From Marinobacterium lacunae (lineage in GTDB: Bacteria; Pseudomonadota; Gammaproteobacteria; Pseudomonadales; Balneatricaceae), in contig NZ_JMQN01000057.1 of assembly GCF_000705555.1 (NCBI RefSeq), positions 1 to 64,000 of the forward strand: a stretch of DNA of 64,000 nt, given 5' to 3'. Below are positions 48,479 to 60,421 of this stretch, piece after piece. Position 1 is the first letter of the stretch, and each line of letters opens with the position of its first letter. The translations under genes were made by a program, and so were the position numbers. The notes below the pieces were generated by a model. The model did no database searches. It was not told the DNA's origin and was given only the letters and a program-made list of their open reading frames with translations.

Positions 48479-49161
48479 TCGCTCCAGTGCTGCAGCTTAC
48501 CGTCAACAATCTCCACCGCTCTGTCCATCCGCCGAGCAAGCGCCAAGTCATGTGTCACGGTGATGAACGCAATACCAGACTCTTTGTTGAGCTTATCGAG
48601 GTACTTTTCCACCTCTTCTGCAGTATGTCGGTCGAGATTACCCGTAGGCTCATCCATCAGCACGCAGGCCGGCCGGCATACCAGCGCACGCGCGATCGCC
48701 ACACGCTGACGCTCACCGCCGCTTAACTGGCCAGGCTTATGCTTCACTCGGTGGCTAAGCCCCACCCGTTCGAGCAACATCTGCGCCTCTTTTCGCGCAT
48801 CGCTTGCCGATTGCCGAGCAATCAGCAGCGGCATAGCTACATTCTCCAGCGCAGTAAACTCATTAAGCAGGTGGTGAAATTGATACACAAAACCAAGGTA
48901 CCTGTTTCGAAGAGCAGCTCGACGCACCTCACTAACCTGGAACAAGGCTTCACCCGCCACTTCCACCTCTCCACCATCAGGCTTATCCAGGCCACCGAGA
49001 ATGTTAAGCAACGTGCTTTTACCACTGCCCGATGAGCCCAGAATTGCCAGACGCTCACCAGCGGCGACTCTCAGATCAACGCCCGAAAGCACCGGCACTT
49101 CGCTACTACCATCACGGTAGCTCTTATGCACTCCGGAAACGCTCAAAACCGGATTACTCAT
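48466..49161 (-). CDS. lolD: Lipoprotein-releasing ABC ATPase LolD
   Basis: This 231-residue ATPase powers extraction of outer-membrane lipoproteins from the inner membrane. Walker A is [13 protein letters not shown], the signature is [15 protein letters not shown] and Walker B is [12 protein letters not shown]-loop residues [16 protein letters not shown] are LolD-typical. Its start overlaps the end of the permease gene by 8 bp. The gene after it is on the opposite strand, so no second permease gene follows. Confidence 0.95.
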   Translation of the reverse strand: MSNPVLSVSGVHKSYRDGSSEVPVLSGVDLRVAAGERLAILGSSGSGKSTLLNILGGLDKPDGGEVEVAGEALFQVSEVRRAALRNRYLGFVYQFHHLLNEFTALENVAMPLLIARQSASDARKEAQMLLERVGLSHRVKHKPGQLSGGERQRVAIARALVCRPACVLMDEPTGNLDRHTAEEVEKYLDKLNKESGIAFITVTHDLALARRMDRAVEIVDGKLQHWSDQSA

Positions 49162-50395
49162 AACGCAACGCCTCCGCCGGCTGTGTCCTTGAAGCCCGCC
49201 ATGCGGGATAGATAGTGGCCATAAAGCTTATCGCCAGAGCCGACGTTGTGATCAAACTGACGTCACTCCACTGAAGTTCGGAAGGCAGATAACTGATGAA
49301 ATAAACGTCAGCCGACAAGAACTGAATCCCGAATACGTGCTCTATCCACTCGACAAGATCGGTAACGGTCAGCGCCAGAGTGATCCCAAGCAGCACACCC
49401 AACAGCGTTCCGACAAATCCAATCACCACCCCCTGCACAATGAAGATTCGCAGTATGGTGGCAGGCGTCGCGCCCATCGTTCTCAAGATCGCGATATCCG
49501 CCCTCTTGTCCGTCACAACCATGACCAGTGTGGACACTATATTGAACGCAGCCACGAAGACGATCAAAAACAACAACAGGCCAATCATGCGCTTCTCTAG
49601 CTGGATAGCCTGGAACAGGTTGCCATGGGTACGCGTCCAGTCACTGGCGCTAAGCATCCTCGGTTGCGCAAGTTTTCGCACCAACTGCGGAGCCTGAAAC
49701 AGGTCTGAATAGCGCAAACGAAGCCCGTCCACGGAACCGGGCTCCATGCGCTTGAGGCGCGCAGCGTCATCCATATTGATATAGGCCAGATTGGCATCAA
49801 GCTCGGCACCTACCGAGAATATGCCACTTACCGTAAAGCGCTTCATGCGCGGGGTAATTCCGGCCACACTCACAGAGGCTTCGGGTAATACCAGTGTCAC
49901 CTTGTCACCCACCTGCGCGCCAATATAGCGGGCCAGCAAATCCCCCAAAATAATCCGGTACTCGCCCTGCTCAAGGTCTTTAAGACTTCCGCGCTTAAGA
50001 TGATCGCCGATGATCGAGACCTTCGGCTCCTCTTCGGGACTTATGCCGTTCACGAACACACCCTGCACGCGCCCTGCATGCGTCAACATTCCCTGAGCCT
50101 GTATGAACGGGGCAACACCCTCAACACCTTCACTTTTGGCAATATCGGCCTCGAGCGCCTGCCAATCGCTTAATGGTTCACCGTAATTCCCCACGGTGGC
50201 ATGAGGCACCATACCCAAGATGCGCTGCTTCAATTCTCGATCAAACCCGTTCATCACCGACAGCACCACGATGAGAGCAGCAACACCCAGCATCAAACCA
50301 AGCATTGAGACCAAAGATATGAATGAAATGAAATGATTGCCACGTTTTGCAGCGGTGTAACGCAGACCGACAAACAGCGATAGCGGTTTATACAT
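49154..50395 (-). CDS. lolC: Lipoprotein-releasing ABC permease, LolC/LolE family
   Basis: This 413-residue inner-membrane protein has an N-terminal helix (about 25-45), a large periplasmic domain (about 50-265) and three C-terminal helices. [24 protein letters not shown] (first part) and the end [17 protein letters not shown] are the family ends. A proline-flanked periplasmic loop, [18 protein letters not shown], lies where LolC carries its LolA-binding hook. Only one permease is encoded beside lolD, whereas the E. coli and Pseudomonas loci have LolC and LolE. It may therefore be the LolF type that works as a homodimer. ATG 50395 has AAGAG upstream; the frame runs open to 50584. Confidence 0.9.
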   Translation of the reverse strand: MYKPLSLFVGLRYTAAKRGNHFISFISLVSMLGLMLGVAALIVVLSVMNGFDRELKQRILGMVPHATVGNYGEPLSDWQALEADIAKSEGVEGVAPFIQAQGMLTHAGRVQGVFVNGISPEEEPKVSIIGDHLKRGSLKDLEQGEYRIILGDLLARYIGAQVGDKVTLVLPEASVSVAGITPRMKRFTVSGIFSVGAELDANLAYINMDDAARLKRMEPGSVDGLRLRYSDLFQAPQLVRKLAQPRMLSASDWTRTHGNLFQAIQLEKRMIGLLLFLIVFVAAFNIVSTLVMVVTDKRADIAILRTMGATPATILRIFIVQGVVIGFVGTLLGVLLGITLALTVTDLVEWIEHVFGIQFLSADVYFISYLPSELQWSDVSLITTSALAISFMATIYPAWRASRTQPAEALRYE

Positions 50396-50488
50396 TGAAC
50401 GCTCTTTATACCCGCTGTCGGCTAACAGGCCGACAGAATATTTGTTTATACTCAACGGCGACGAACCGAGAGTCATAAGGAGCCCGCT

Positions 50489-51052
50489 GTGGATCAGGAC
50501 CGCCGACAATTCTACCGCATCGACCACCCGGTCGTATTGGATTATAAAATCGTATCCGAGTCGGAGGTCGCAGGCTCTTCGCAACCCTACCAGTTCAACG
50601 TCTCACCCTATTTTCTGCTTCAGAGCCAGCTATCGAGCATCGACGCCGAATGCCAGCATCTGGTCTACAAAATCGCAGAGTCTACCCCACATTTGGCAAC
50701 GTATCTCCAGCACCTGAACAAGAAAATAGATTTAATCGGTCAGGCACTGTCTGACAGCCAGATTGAATTCGATCCCGTTAAATGCCAGACCATCAACCTG
50801 AGCGAGGGCGGACTCTCCTACACTAACGAACAAGCACTGGAGATCGGCACGCTTCTGGCTATAAAGCTTGTGTTCCCCGAGAACAGCCTCGGACTGCTCC
50901 TGTACGCGGAAGTTCAGCGCTGCGAGAAAAAAGAGGAAGCCTTCGATATCGGTATCGCCTTCCGCAAAATGCCGGAAAGCTGCCGCACCCTGCTGGCACG
51001 CCTGATCATTGAAGCACAGTCGCGAGAACGCCAGGCTCAACTCAATGACTAA
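50489..51052 (+). CDS. PilZ-domain protein with helical insert
   Basis: This 187-residue cytoplasmic protein is expected to bind cyclic di-GMP. The two binding motifs are R5-RQFY-R10 region (DRRQFYRIDHP) and N103-LSEGG-108, with the conserved Ser and Gly in place. In most PilZ domains these lie about 25-35 residues apart. Here about 70 extra, mostly helical residues (35-95) separate them. GTG 50489 has AAGGAG seven bases upstream. The following gene overlaps it by 8 bp. Confidence 0.86.
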   Translation: MDQDRRQFYRIDHPVVLDYKIVSESEVAGSSQPYQFNVSPYFLLQSQLSSIDAECQHLVYKIAESTPHLATYLQHLNKKIDLIGQALSDSQIEFDPVKCQTINLSEGGLSYTNEQALEIGTLLAIKLVFPENSLGLLLYAEVQRCEKKEEAFDIGIAFRKMPESCRTLLARLIIEAQSRERQAQLND

Positions 51053-51356
51053 ATCTAAACCGTCAAAAAACAGCGTTCTCCATCACTTGGGTGTTGCTGT
51101 TGGCTTAACAGGCCTTGGCGCCTGGTTTATGGCGGGTCGCGAGCTCGGGTTTCTGGACTGGGCTACACGCGTCGCCCCTGATGGTTATTCTGGAGCCTCA
51201 CTGATGCTGGCGATTATGGTGATGATGGCGCCTGCCTTTGGCATCTGGACGCTCTTTAATCGCTGGCTGGAGCGACGGCTGGACATAAAGGGCCGCTACA
51301 TGGAGGATGAATATTATCGCTCGGACGAAGCATCGCCCCCCCGGGATGGCCGCTGA
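51045..51356 (+). CDS. Small membrane protein, unknown function
   Basis: This 103-residue protein has two hydrophobic segments, roughly residues 10-30 (VLHHLGVAVGLTGLGAWFM) and 48-68 (ASLMLAIMVMMAPAFGIWTLF), and a charged C-terminal tail (GRYMEDEYYRSDEASPPRD). I do not recognise a family. It overlaps the PilZ gene by 8 bp, so it is translated from the same message and might be the PilZ protein's membrane partner; that is inference. A terminator follows directly. Confidence 0.7.
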   Translation: MTKSKPSKNSVLHHLGVAVGLTGLGAWFMAGRELGFLDWATRVAPDGYSGASLMLAIMVMMAPAFGIWTLFNRWLERRLDIKGRYMEDEYYRSDEASPPRDGR

Positions 51357-51367
51357 CAGCAGAAGTA

Positions 51368-51391
51368 AAAAAGGGGCGTAAGCCCCTTTTT
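51368..51391. terminator. Bidirectional terminator
   Basis: AAAAAGGGGC-GTAA-GCCCCTTTTT lies between the convergent PilZ operon and sthA, with T-runs in both directions. Confidence 0.88.
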
Positions 51392-51406
51392 AACACAAGT
51401 AAACCC

Positions 51407-52807
51407 TTACAGGTTTTCGATGCGGTTCAAGCCTGCAATGGCAGCGACACGATACGCCTCAGCCATTGTCGGGTAGTTGAACGTTGTGTTGATAAAGTAT
51501 TTAAGGGTATTGGCACTGCCTTCCTGATGCATGATCGCCTGCCCGATATGAACGATCTCGGATGCCTGATCGCCGAAGCAGTGAATACCCAGAATAGCCA
51601 GCGTCTCGCGGTGAAAGAGTATTTTCAGCATACCGACCGGCTCACCTGAAATTTGGGCACGTGCCGTGTCCTTGAAAAAGGCCTGCCCCACTTCGTAAGG
51701 CACGGCTTCAGCCGTAAGCTCCTCTTCCGTTTTACCGACTGAGCTGATCTCCGGAATCGTATAGATGCCGGTAGGCACCTCATTGATATACCGAAAGTCT
51801 TCACCGTTGAGCATATCGGCAGCCGCAGCACGCCCCTGGTCCAGGGCTGCCGAAGCAAGACTTGGCCAGCCCACAACATCACCAACGGCATAAACGCCTT
51901 CACACTCAGTGCGATAATGATCATCTACCGCAATCTGGCCACGGCTGTTGGCCGTCAAGCCGATCTTCTCGAGCCCAAGGTGAGCGGTATTACCGGTACG
52001 ACCGTTACACCAGAGGAAAGCATCTGCCCGGATGCGTTTACCGGATTTAAAGTTGACGATCACACCGTGAGCATCGCCCTCAACCGACTGATACTCCTCG
52101 TTGTGACGGATCTTAACTGCGTTGTTGCGCAGGTGGTAACTCAATGCGTCAGATATTTCGCTATCCAGGAACGAGAGCAGACGATCACGTGTATCGATCA
52201 AGTCCACCTTCACGCCAAGCCCGCTGAAAATCGACGCGTATTCACATCCGATAACCCCAGCACCGTAGATCACAAGCGTGCGTGGCGTGTGGCTGAGCTT
52301 GAGAATAGTATCGGAGTTATAGATGCGCGGATGGTTGAAATCGATGTCATCCGGCGAATAAGGACTGGAACCCGTCGCAATCACGACGTTCTTCGCGCGC
52401 AGTACCTCACGCGCCTCGGAGCGCCCCTCAATTACAATCTCACCTTTGCCACTGAACTGGGCACGTCCGAAAAAGACGTCGACACGATTGCGGGCATAGA
52501 AGTTCGTACGCAGCATGACCTGATTAGAGATCACCTTCTCTGCGCGGTTCAACACCTTCGGGAAAGAGAACCAGCGAGGCTCTCCGATATCGCGAAACAT
52601 GGGGTTGGTGTTGAATTCGATGATCTGCTTGACTGAGTGTCGCAGCGCCTTCGACGGGATCGTGCCTTTGTGCGTACAGTTACCGCCAACGGTATCCTGC
52701 TCCTCTACAACGGCCACACGCCTGCCTTTTTTAGCAGCGCTCATCGCCGCCCCTTCTCCGGCAGGTCCCGAACCGATAATCACGACATCATAGTCATATA
52801 CAGCCAT
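51407..52807 (-). CDS. sthA: Soluble pyridine nucleotide transhydrogenase
   Basis: This 466-residue Si-specific flavoprotein exchanges hydride between NADPH and NAD. The FAD motif [20 protein letters not shown] is at the N-terminus. The active-site region [18 protein letters not shown] has only the first Cys of the disulfide found in lipoamide dehydrogenase relatives, which marks the SthA branch. The second Rossmann motif is [18 protein letters not shown]. It is a single gene with its own terminator. Confidence 0.95.
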   Translation of the reverse strand: MAVYDYDVVIIGSGPAGEGAAMSAAKKGRRVAVVEEQDTVGGNCTHKGTIPSKALRHSVKQIIEFNTNPMFRDIGEPRWFSFPKVLNRAEKVISNQVMLRTNFYARNRVDVFFGRAQFSGKGEIVIEGRSEAREVLRAKNVVIATGSSPYSPDDIDFNHPRIYNSDTILKLSHTPRTLVIYGAGVIGCEYASIFSGLGVKVDLIDTRDRLLSFLDSEISDALSYHLRNNAVKIRHNEEYQSVEGDAHGVIVNFKSGKRIRADAFLWCNGRTGNTAHLGLEKIGLTANSRGQIAVDDHYRTECEGVYAVGDVVGWPSLASAALDQGRAAAADMLNGEDFRYINEVPTGIYTIPEISSVGKTEEELTAEAVPYEVGQAFFKDTARAQISGEPVGMLKILFHRETLAILGIHCFGDQASEIVHIGQAIMHQEGSANTLKYFINTTFNYPTMAEAYRVAAIAGLNRIENL

Positions 52808-52904
52808 TCAACTCCCCTTCTACGATCTGCAATGCCAACCCGGCACCAAGATACACCTTGCCACCGGGTGAGCCCATTACGCTTTGGATTTATAGATATA
52901 GTGT

Positions 52905-53156
52905 TTAGGTTCTTGCTTTTACTTCGTAAGCCAACTCATCGTCTACAGGCTGAGCGGCATCAGCACCCTTTTGACGCTTCTGTTCCTTCTCGCAGCGCGC
53001 CTTATCCCCCCCGCAGATATCGCACGCGGTCTCCATTCCCAGTGCACTCATGCCCCCGCATGAACCGGCGATAGGCTTGCGCCCCATCAGCACGCCGATC
53101 GACATCGCACCGATAATGACCATCAATGCAACAAAAGTCAGAATCATGATATCCAT
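52905..53156 (-). CDS. nqrM: Na+-NQR maturation protein NqrM
   Basis: This 83-residue protein has one N-terminal membrane helix (ILTFVALMVIIGAMSIGVLM) and a Cys cluster in GSCGGMSALGMETACDICGG. This is the NqrM (formerly DUF539) family, proposed to deliver iron for the Cys-ligated iron centre between NqrD and NqrE. It follows apbE with a 1-bp overlap, at the end of the nqr gene group. Confidence 0.92.
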   Translation of the reverse strand: MDIMILTFVALMVIIGAMSIGVLMGRKPIAGSCGGMSALGMETACDICGGDKARCEKEQKRQKGADAAQPVDDELAYEVKART

Positions 53157-54190
53157 TACTTAACCTCCTTCAGGAAAGCTTCAAACTCTGGCGTTGATAT
53201 CTCCCTGAACCCGTCATTTTCTTTGACAATAAAAAATGCCGCAATCTTCCTTTCTCGGGCAAAACGAAGACCTTCGTCCTCACCCAGCACCATCAGCGCC
53301 GTTGCCATAGCATCAGCGTCCATACACTTGGGCATCAACACGGTGACAGACGCCAGTCTGTGACGAATAGGATAGCCTGTTCGTGGATCGATCGTATGAG
53401 AAAATCTCACGCCATCCTGCTCAAAGTAGTTGCGGTAGTCTCCTGACGTGGCGATTCCGATATCCTTGACCTGAATGACACGCTCAACCTCGCGCACACC
53501 CTCGACAGGGCTCTCTATAGCCACCCGCCAATCACTGCCATCTGGCTTAACGCCCCGTGCACGCAACTCTCCACCGATCTCGATCAGGTAACTTGAAACA
53601 CCGTTCTGCTCCAGCAACTCAGCGACCTGATCCACCCCATAGCCTTTCGCGATGGATGACAGATCCACATATTGCTCACCGGACTTGGTCAATTGGCCAT
53701 CCTGCGAAAGCGTCAGCGCATGATAGCCGACCCTTGCGCGTAGCGTCTCAAGATCGGCCGGCTCTGGGGCTTTCACAACACGCCCATCAGGCCCAAACCC
53801 CCACAGATTCACCAAAGGCCCAACCGTCACGTCGTAAGCACCGCGCGTTTCTTCACTAAGTGTGAGTGCTGCACGAACAACATACGCAAGGCCACTGGAA
53901 AGCTTGACCTGACTCCCGGCTGGAGCCTGATTGAACTGCGAAAGCTCAGAGTCGGGAATATAGGTCGACATGTGCTGATTGACATCTTTGAGCAACGCAC
54001 CAACTTTCGGTCTAAGCTCCTCAACCCTGTCCTGATTGGTATCCACCCAGCGCACGCTGAAACTGGTACCCATTGTCAGTCCGTCGAAACCGATGACCTC
54101 AGGTCCTGGCTTACCCTGACAACCCGTAAGAACGAAAACGGCCAGCAGCAACGCTGCTGGCCATCCCAGACTGGATATAAGTCTGCGCAT
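53156..54190 (-). CDS. apbE: FAD:protein FMN transferase ApbE
   Basis: This is about 344 residues. It is a periplasmic lipoprotein: a signal with lipobox VLTGC is followed by the flavin transferase domain. TMGTSFSVRWV, DVTVGPLVNLWGFG, DLSSIAKGYGVDQVAELL and SHTIDPRTGYPI (metal site) are the family blocks. It attaches FMN covalently to the SGAT threonines of NqrB and NqrC encoded upstream. ATG 54190 is preferred; TTG 54199 would overlap nqrF. Confidence 0.94.
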   Translation of the reverse strand: MRRLISSLGWPAALLLAVFVLTGCQGKPGPEVIGFDGLTMGTSFSVRWVDTNQDRVEELRPKVGALLKDVNQHMSTYIPDSELSQFNQAPAGSQVKLSSGLAYVVRAALTLSEETRGAYDVTVGPLVNLWGFGPDGRVVKAPEPADLETLRARVGYHALTLSQDGQLTKSGEQYVDLSSIAKGYGVDQVAELLEQNGVSSYLIEIGGELRARGVKPDGSDWRVAIESPVEGVREVERVIQVKDIGIATSGDYRNYFEQDGVRFSHTIDPRTGYPIRHRLASVTVLMPKCMDADAMATALMVLGEDEGLRFARERKIAAFFIVKENDGFREISTPEFEAFLKEVK

Positions 54191-54195
54191 CCCTA

Positions 54196-55425
54196 TCAAC
54201 CACCGAAGTCGTCAAGCAGGATGTTTTCACGCTCCACGCCAAGATCCAGAAGCATCTTGATCACGGCGGCGTTCATCATTGGCGGCCCACACATGTAGTA
54301 CTCGCAATCTTCAGGCGCATCGTGATCCCTCAGATAGTTTTCGTACAACACGTTATGGATGAACCCTGTATAACCGGTCCAGTTATCCTCAGGAAGCGGA
54401 TCGGACAAGGCCAGATGCCACTTGAAGTTCGAGTTCTCTTCCGCCAGCTTGTCGAACTCATCCACATAGAACGCTTCACGCATGGAGCGAGCACCATACC
54501 AGAAGGAGATCTTACGCGTAGAGTTCAAACGCTTAAGCTGATCGAAAATGTGAGAACGCATCGGCGCCATACCCGCACCGCCGCCGATAAACACCATCTC
54601 GTTATCAGTTTCACGAGCAAAGAACTCACCGAACGGTCCGTATACAGTGATTTTGTCACCCGGCTTAAGGCTGAAGACGTAAGAGGACATCTGACCCGGC
54701 GGGATACCCTGGCTACCCGGAGGCGGAGACGCGATACGGATGTTGAACTTAACAACACCGCGCTCTTCCGGATAGTTCGCCATCGAGTAGGCACGGATTA
54801 CCGGCTCATCGACCTTGGACACATACTGCCACAGGTTGAACTTGTCCCAGTCACCACGGAATTTCTCTTCGATATCGAAATCCTTGTAGTGAACCTCATG
54901 CACAGGCGCTTCCAGCTGAACGTAACCACCGGCACGGAAGTCCACGCTCTCACCCTCTGGCAGACGCAGCGTCAGTTCCTTGATGAAGGTCGCAACGTTA
55001 GGGTTGGACTCAACTGTACATTCCCACTTCTTCACACCAAAGACATCGTCTTCAACGTGAATCTTCATATCCTGCTTGACTGCAACCTGGCATGAAAGGC
55101 GCCAGCCTTCCTTACCTTCACGCATGGTGAAGTGCGACTCTTCGGTCGGCAGCATGGAGCCACCACCATCCAGCACCTGACATTTGCACTGTGCGCAAGT
55201 ACCGCCGCCACCACACGCAGACGCCAGGAAGATGCCTTTGTTGGCTAGGGTCTGCAGCAATTTGCCACCCGCCGGTACGGTGATCGATTTTTCCGGATCA
55301 TTGTTGATCTCGATCGTCACATTACCGGAGCTGACCAGTTTCGCGCGTGCAGCCAGAATCACGGCGACCAGTGCGAGCACCATCACCGTGAACATGACCA
55401 CACCTAGAATGATTTCTGCATTCAT
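54196..55425 (-). CDS. nqrF: Na+-NQR subunit F, NADH dehydrogenase subunit
   Basis: This 409-residue subunit accepts electrons from NADH. A single N-terminal helix ([19 protein letters not shown]) anchors it. The 2Fe-2S domain has [15 protein letters not shown] plus a fourth Cys in LSCQ near residue 111. The FAD and NADH domains follow with [23 protein letters not shown] and the end CGPPMMNAA. Last structural subunit gene, 35 bp after nqrE. Confidence 0.97.
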   Translation of the reverse strand: MNAEIILGVVMFTVMVLALVAVILAARAKLVSSGNVTIEINNDPEKSITVPAGGKLLQTLANKGIFLASACGGGGTCAQCKCQVLDGGGSMLPTEESHFTMREGKEGWRLSCQVAVKQDMKIHVEDDVFGVKKWECTVESNPNVATFIKELTLRLPEGESVDFRAGGYVQLEAPVHEVHYKDFDIEEKFRGDWDKFNLWQYVSKVDEPVIRAYSMANYPEERGVVKFNIRIASPPPGSQGIPPGQMSSYVFSLKPGDKITVYGPFGEFFARETDNEMVFIGGGAGMAPMRSHIFDQLKRLNSTRKISFWYGARSMREAFYVDEFDKLAEENSNFKWHLALSDPLPEDNWTGYTGFIHNVLYENYLRDHDAPEDCEYYMCGPPMMNAAVIKMLLDLGVERENILLDDFGG

Positions 55426-55460
55426 AGGTTTATCCCATCCTTAAACTGTTCATGCCCGCA

Positions 55461-56069
55461 TTACAGCTGGACGCCGGAGAACGACATGAAACCCAGCGAC
55501 ATCAGACCCACAGTAATGAAGGTGATACCCAGGCCACGCAGACCTTCCGGCACGTCGCTGTACTTCAGCTTCTCTCGGATACCGGCCAGTGCGGTAATCG
55601 CAAAAGCCCAACCAAGACCAGCACCCGCGCCGTAAACCACACTTTCACCAAAGGTGTAGTCACGCTCCACCATGAACAGTGCAGCACCCATAATGGCGCA
55701 GTTTACAGTGATCAACGGCAGGAACACGCCAAGCGCGTTGTACAAAGCCGGCACGAACTTATCGAGGAACATCTCGAGGATCTGTACGATCGCCGCGATA
55801 ACTCCGATGTAGGAGATGTAGCCCAGGAAGCTCAGATCGACATCCGGATAACCAGCCCAAGCCAGTGCGCCTTCACGAAGAAGGTGGTTGTAGATCAGGT
55901 TGTTGACCGGAACGGTGATGACCAGCACCACCACAACAGCAACACCCAGGCCGATAGCCGTCTGAACCTTCTTCGAGATCGCCAGGAAGGTACACATCCC
56001 GAGGAAGAAGGCCAGGGCCATGTTTTCAACAAAAATCGCCTTAACAGCAAGGCTGATATACTGTTCCAT
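55461..56069 (-). CDS. nqrE: Na+-NQR subunit E
   Basis: This 202-residue inner-membrane subunit has six helices, in inverted topology to NqrD. It shares the Cys-coordinated iron centre with NqrD: one Cys in [12 protein letters not shown] and one in [13 protein letters not shown]. It lies 16 bp after nqrD. Confidence 0.96.
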   Translation of the reverse strand: MEQYISLAVKAIFVENMALAFFLGMCTFLAISKKVQTAIGLGVAVVVVLVITVPVNNLIYNHLLREGALAWAGYPDVDLSFLGYISYIGVIAAIVQILEMFLDKFVPALYNALGVFLPLITVNCAIMGAALFMVERDYTFGESVVYGAGAGLGWAFAITALAGIREKLKYSDVPEGLRGLGITFITVGLMSLGFMSFSGVQL

Positions 56070-56085
56070 AACTTACACAGCCTCC

Positions 56086-56745
56086 TTAATGCTGGGCGCC
56101 TTTGGTGTTCGGTGCCAGAGTGTACTCAGGCTTCTCGACCTGCTCCGGTTTCCAGGAGCGAATGATCCAGATGAACATACCAATGATGAAGAACGCGCTC
56201 GGCGGCAACAGCAGCAGGCCGTTACCCTGATACCAACCGCCATTGTTAACAAGCGGCAGGATCTCGATACCGAACAGTGAACCTGAACCGAGCAGCTCAC
56301 GAATGGTGCCGACGAACATCAGAACGAGGGTATAACCCAAGCCGTTACCGATACCGTCCAGGAAGCTGATGCCCGGCGGGTTCTTCATCGCGAACGCTTC
56401 GGCACGCCCCATTACGATACAGTTGGTGATAATCAAACCAACGAATACCGACAGCTGTTTGGAAATCTCATAGGCAAAAGCCTTGAGGATCTGGTCGACC
56501 ACGATTACCAGAGAGGCGATGATCGTCATCTGCACGATGATACGAATATTGCCCGGAATCTGGTTACGGATCGCCGAGATAAACAGGTTTGAAAACGCCG
56601 TTACCAACGATACGGCGATACCCATTACCAAAGCAGTCTTGAGGTTGGAAGTCACCGCGAGTGCTGAGCAGATACCAAGGATCTGCAGCGCAATCGGGTT
56701 GTTCTTGACGATTGGCCCTATCAGGACCTCATTTGTCTTGGACAT
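56086..56745 (-). CDS. nqrD: Na+-NQR subunit D
   Basis: This 219-residue subunit has six membrane helices. The iron-centre cysteines lie in [11 protein letters not shown] and [15 protein letters not shown]. The N-terminus [17 protein letters not shown] and the C-terminal tail [15 protein letters not shown] are usual for NqrD. It is separated from nqrC by 3 bp. Confidence 0.96.
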   Translation of the reverse strand: MSKTNEVLIGPIVKNNPIALQILGICSALAVTSNLKTALVMGIAVSLVTAFSNLFISAIRNQIPGNIRIIVQMTIIASLVIVVDQILKAFAYEISKQLSVFVGLIITNCIVMGRAEAFAMKNPPGISFLDGIGNGLGYTLVLMFVGTIRELLGSGSLFGIEILPLVNNGGWYQGNGLLLLPPSAFFIIGMFIWIIRSWKPEQVEKPEYTLAPNTKGAQH

Positions 56746-56748
56746 CTG

Positions 56749-57528
56749 TTAGGCCTCCCCTGCACGCAGGTTATTCAGGAACGGCGCATAACCATTTTTA
56801 CCCATCCAGAACTGGATGAGGTGGGTCACGCCGTTACTGGTCAGCGTTGCACCGGACAGTGCATCAACCTTGTACTCGGCTTCCGGCGCAGACGGATCCA
56901 CACCACCCTTGACCAGATGAATTTCAGGATCGCTGGTATCGGAGCCGTAGACTTTCTTACCCGGCCAGAGCCCTTTCCAGATCGGGTTATCGACTTCACC
57001 ACCCAGACCCGGCGTCTCGCCATGCGAGTAGAAGCCAAGGCCGACCACTGTATTCAGGTCACCTTCCAGTGCAAGGAAACCATACAGCGTAGACCACAGA
57101 CCGTAACCGTGAACAGGCAGGATCACCTTTTCAATATTGCCATCGCCGGATTCGATCAAGTAAACAGGCATAACCTTTGCCTGATACTTAATTGACGCGA
57201 TATCTTCGCTACGGCTGAGTTTCTCACCCAACTGAGGATCCTTGGCAGCCTTTCTGACATCGTAGTTAGCAACAGGCGCTTCTACGAACTTGCCACTATC
57301 CAGATCGACATAGCGCGTAGTGATCTGCTTGAACAGCTCATCCACGGACTTGGAAGGATCTGAAATGCCGGCAGCTGCCAAGATATTGGACTTACGGTCC
57401 AGATCCTTGTTTGCCACCTGTTTGGGCTTGAGCATAACCGCTGCAGCGGACACGACCACGGAGCAGATTACGCAAAGCAGGATCGTAACGGTAAGCGTTT
57501 TACCGATAGTATCGTTATTAGACGACAT
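56749..57528 (-). CDS. nqrC: Na+-NQR subunit C
   Basis: This 259-residue subunit has one N-terminal helix ([20 protein letters not shown]) and a periplasmic FMN domain. The flavinylated Thr is in [13 protein letters not shown] near residue 225. [17 protein letters not shown] and [14 protein letters not shown] are conserved. It overlaps the end of nqrB by 11 bp. Confidence 0.96.
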   Translation of the reverse strand: MSSNNDTIGKTLTVTILLCVICSVVVSAAAVMLKPKQVANKDLDRKSNILAAAGISDPSKSVDELFKQITTRYVDLDSGKFVEAPVANYDVRKAAKDPQLGEKLSRSEDIASIKYQAKVMPVYLIESGDGNIEKVILPVHGYGLWSTLYGFLALEGDLNTVVGLGFYSHGETPGLGGEVDNPIWKGLWPGKKVYGSDTSDPEIHLVKGGVDPSAPEAEYKVDALSGATLTSNGVTHLIQFWMGKNGYAPFLNNLRAGEA

Positions 57529-58726
57529 TGCGCTTCATCCTCCGTTTGATATTCGCCTGCACCACAAAGTTGTCGATCAGCGGGGCGAACAGGTTGGCAA
57601 ACAGAATCGCCAGCATCATCCCTTCAGGGAAGGCCGGGTTCACAACGCGGATGAGTATCACCATCACACCGATCAGGGCACCGAATACCCATTTACCGGT
57701 GTTGGTCATCGAAGCGGAGACCGGATCGGTTGCCATAAAGAACATACCGAAGGCGAAACCACCCAGCACCATATGCCAATAGAATGGCACCGAGAACATC
57801 GGGTTGGTGTCGGAGCCAATCATATTGAACAGCACCGACATGCCTACCATGCCGAGGAATACACCGGCAACGATACGCCACGCCGCGATACGCGCAAACA
57901 TGATGATCAGACCGCCGATCAGGATCGCCAAGGTAGAGGTCTCACCGACCGAACCCTGAATCGTACCAATAAAAGCGTCCATCCAAGTAATGTTGTTGGC
58001 TAGAATCTGGTCAACGCCACCTGCGGCTGCAAGGCCCAGCGGCGTCGCACCGGAGAAACCGTCAACAGCCGTCCAGATCGCGTCGCCGGACATGTTGGCC
58101 GGATACGCGAAGAACAGGAACGCACGCGCGGTCAATGCCGGGTTCAGGAAGTTCTTGCCGGTACCGCCAAAGACTTCTTTACCGATAACAACGCCAAAGC
58201 TGATGCCCAGCGCCACCTGCCACAGAGGAATTGTCGGCGGCAGAATCAGCGAGAAGAGCACAGAGGTCACGAAGAAACCTTCGTTGACTTCATGGCCGCG
58301 CTTCATGGCGAACAGCACTTCCCAGAAACCACCCACTACGAATGTAGTGATATAGATCGGCAGCCAGTAGACCGCGCCGTGAATGATGTTGTCCCAAACA
58401 CTGTTCGGATCAAAACCTGTCAGGGCAGCCGCAATGGCACCGCGCCAGCCAGTAGACTCGGTCAGACCGAGATCTGCCATAGCCGAGTTGGCCTGCAAAC
58501 CAACGTTGTACATACCGAAGAAAATCGCCGGGAATGTACACATCCACACCAGAATCATGATGCGCTTGAGGTCAACAGCATCACGAACGTGAGCTGCGCT
58601 CTTGGTCACCTTGCCCGGCGTATAGAAAATGGTATCGACCGCCTCGTAAAGCGCGTACCAGTTCTCGTATTTACCGCCCTTGTGAAAGTGCGGCTCGAGA
58701 TTATCCAGAATAGATCTCAAACTCAT
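57518..58726 (-). CDS. nqrB: Na+-NQR subunit B
   Basis: This 402-residue subunit has about ten membrane helices and forms the main Na+ pathway. The covalent FMN attachment site is the Thr in [13 protein letters not shown] near residue 235; riboflavin and ubiquinone also bind this subunit in characterised homologues. The soluble N-terminus [20 protein letters not shown] is conserved. It begins 13 bp after nqrA. Confidence 0.97.
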   Translation of the reverse strand: MSLRSILDNLEPHFHKGGKYENWYALYEAVDTIFYTPGKVTKSAAHVRDAVDLKRIMILVWMCTFPAIFFGMYNVGLQANSAMADLGLTESTGWRGAIAAALTGFDPNSVWDNIIHGAVYWLPIYITTFVVGGFWEVLFAMKRGHEVNEGFFVTSVLFSLILPPTIPLWQVALGISFGVVIGKEVFGGTGKNFLNPALTARAFLFFAYPANMSGDAIWTAVDGFSGATPLGLAAAGGVDQILANNITWMDAFIGTIQGSVGETSTLAILIGGLIIMFARIAAWRIVAGVFLGMVGMSVLFNMIGSDTNPMFSVPFYWHMVLGGFAFGMFFMATDPVSASMTNTGKWVFGALIGVMVILIRVVNPAFPEGMMLAILFANLFAPLIDNFVVQANIKRRMKRNVV

Positions 58727-58738
58727 GGCCTGCCTCGC

Positions 58739-60421
<1,683 letters not shown>

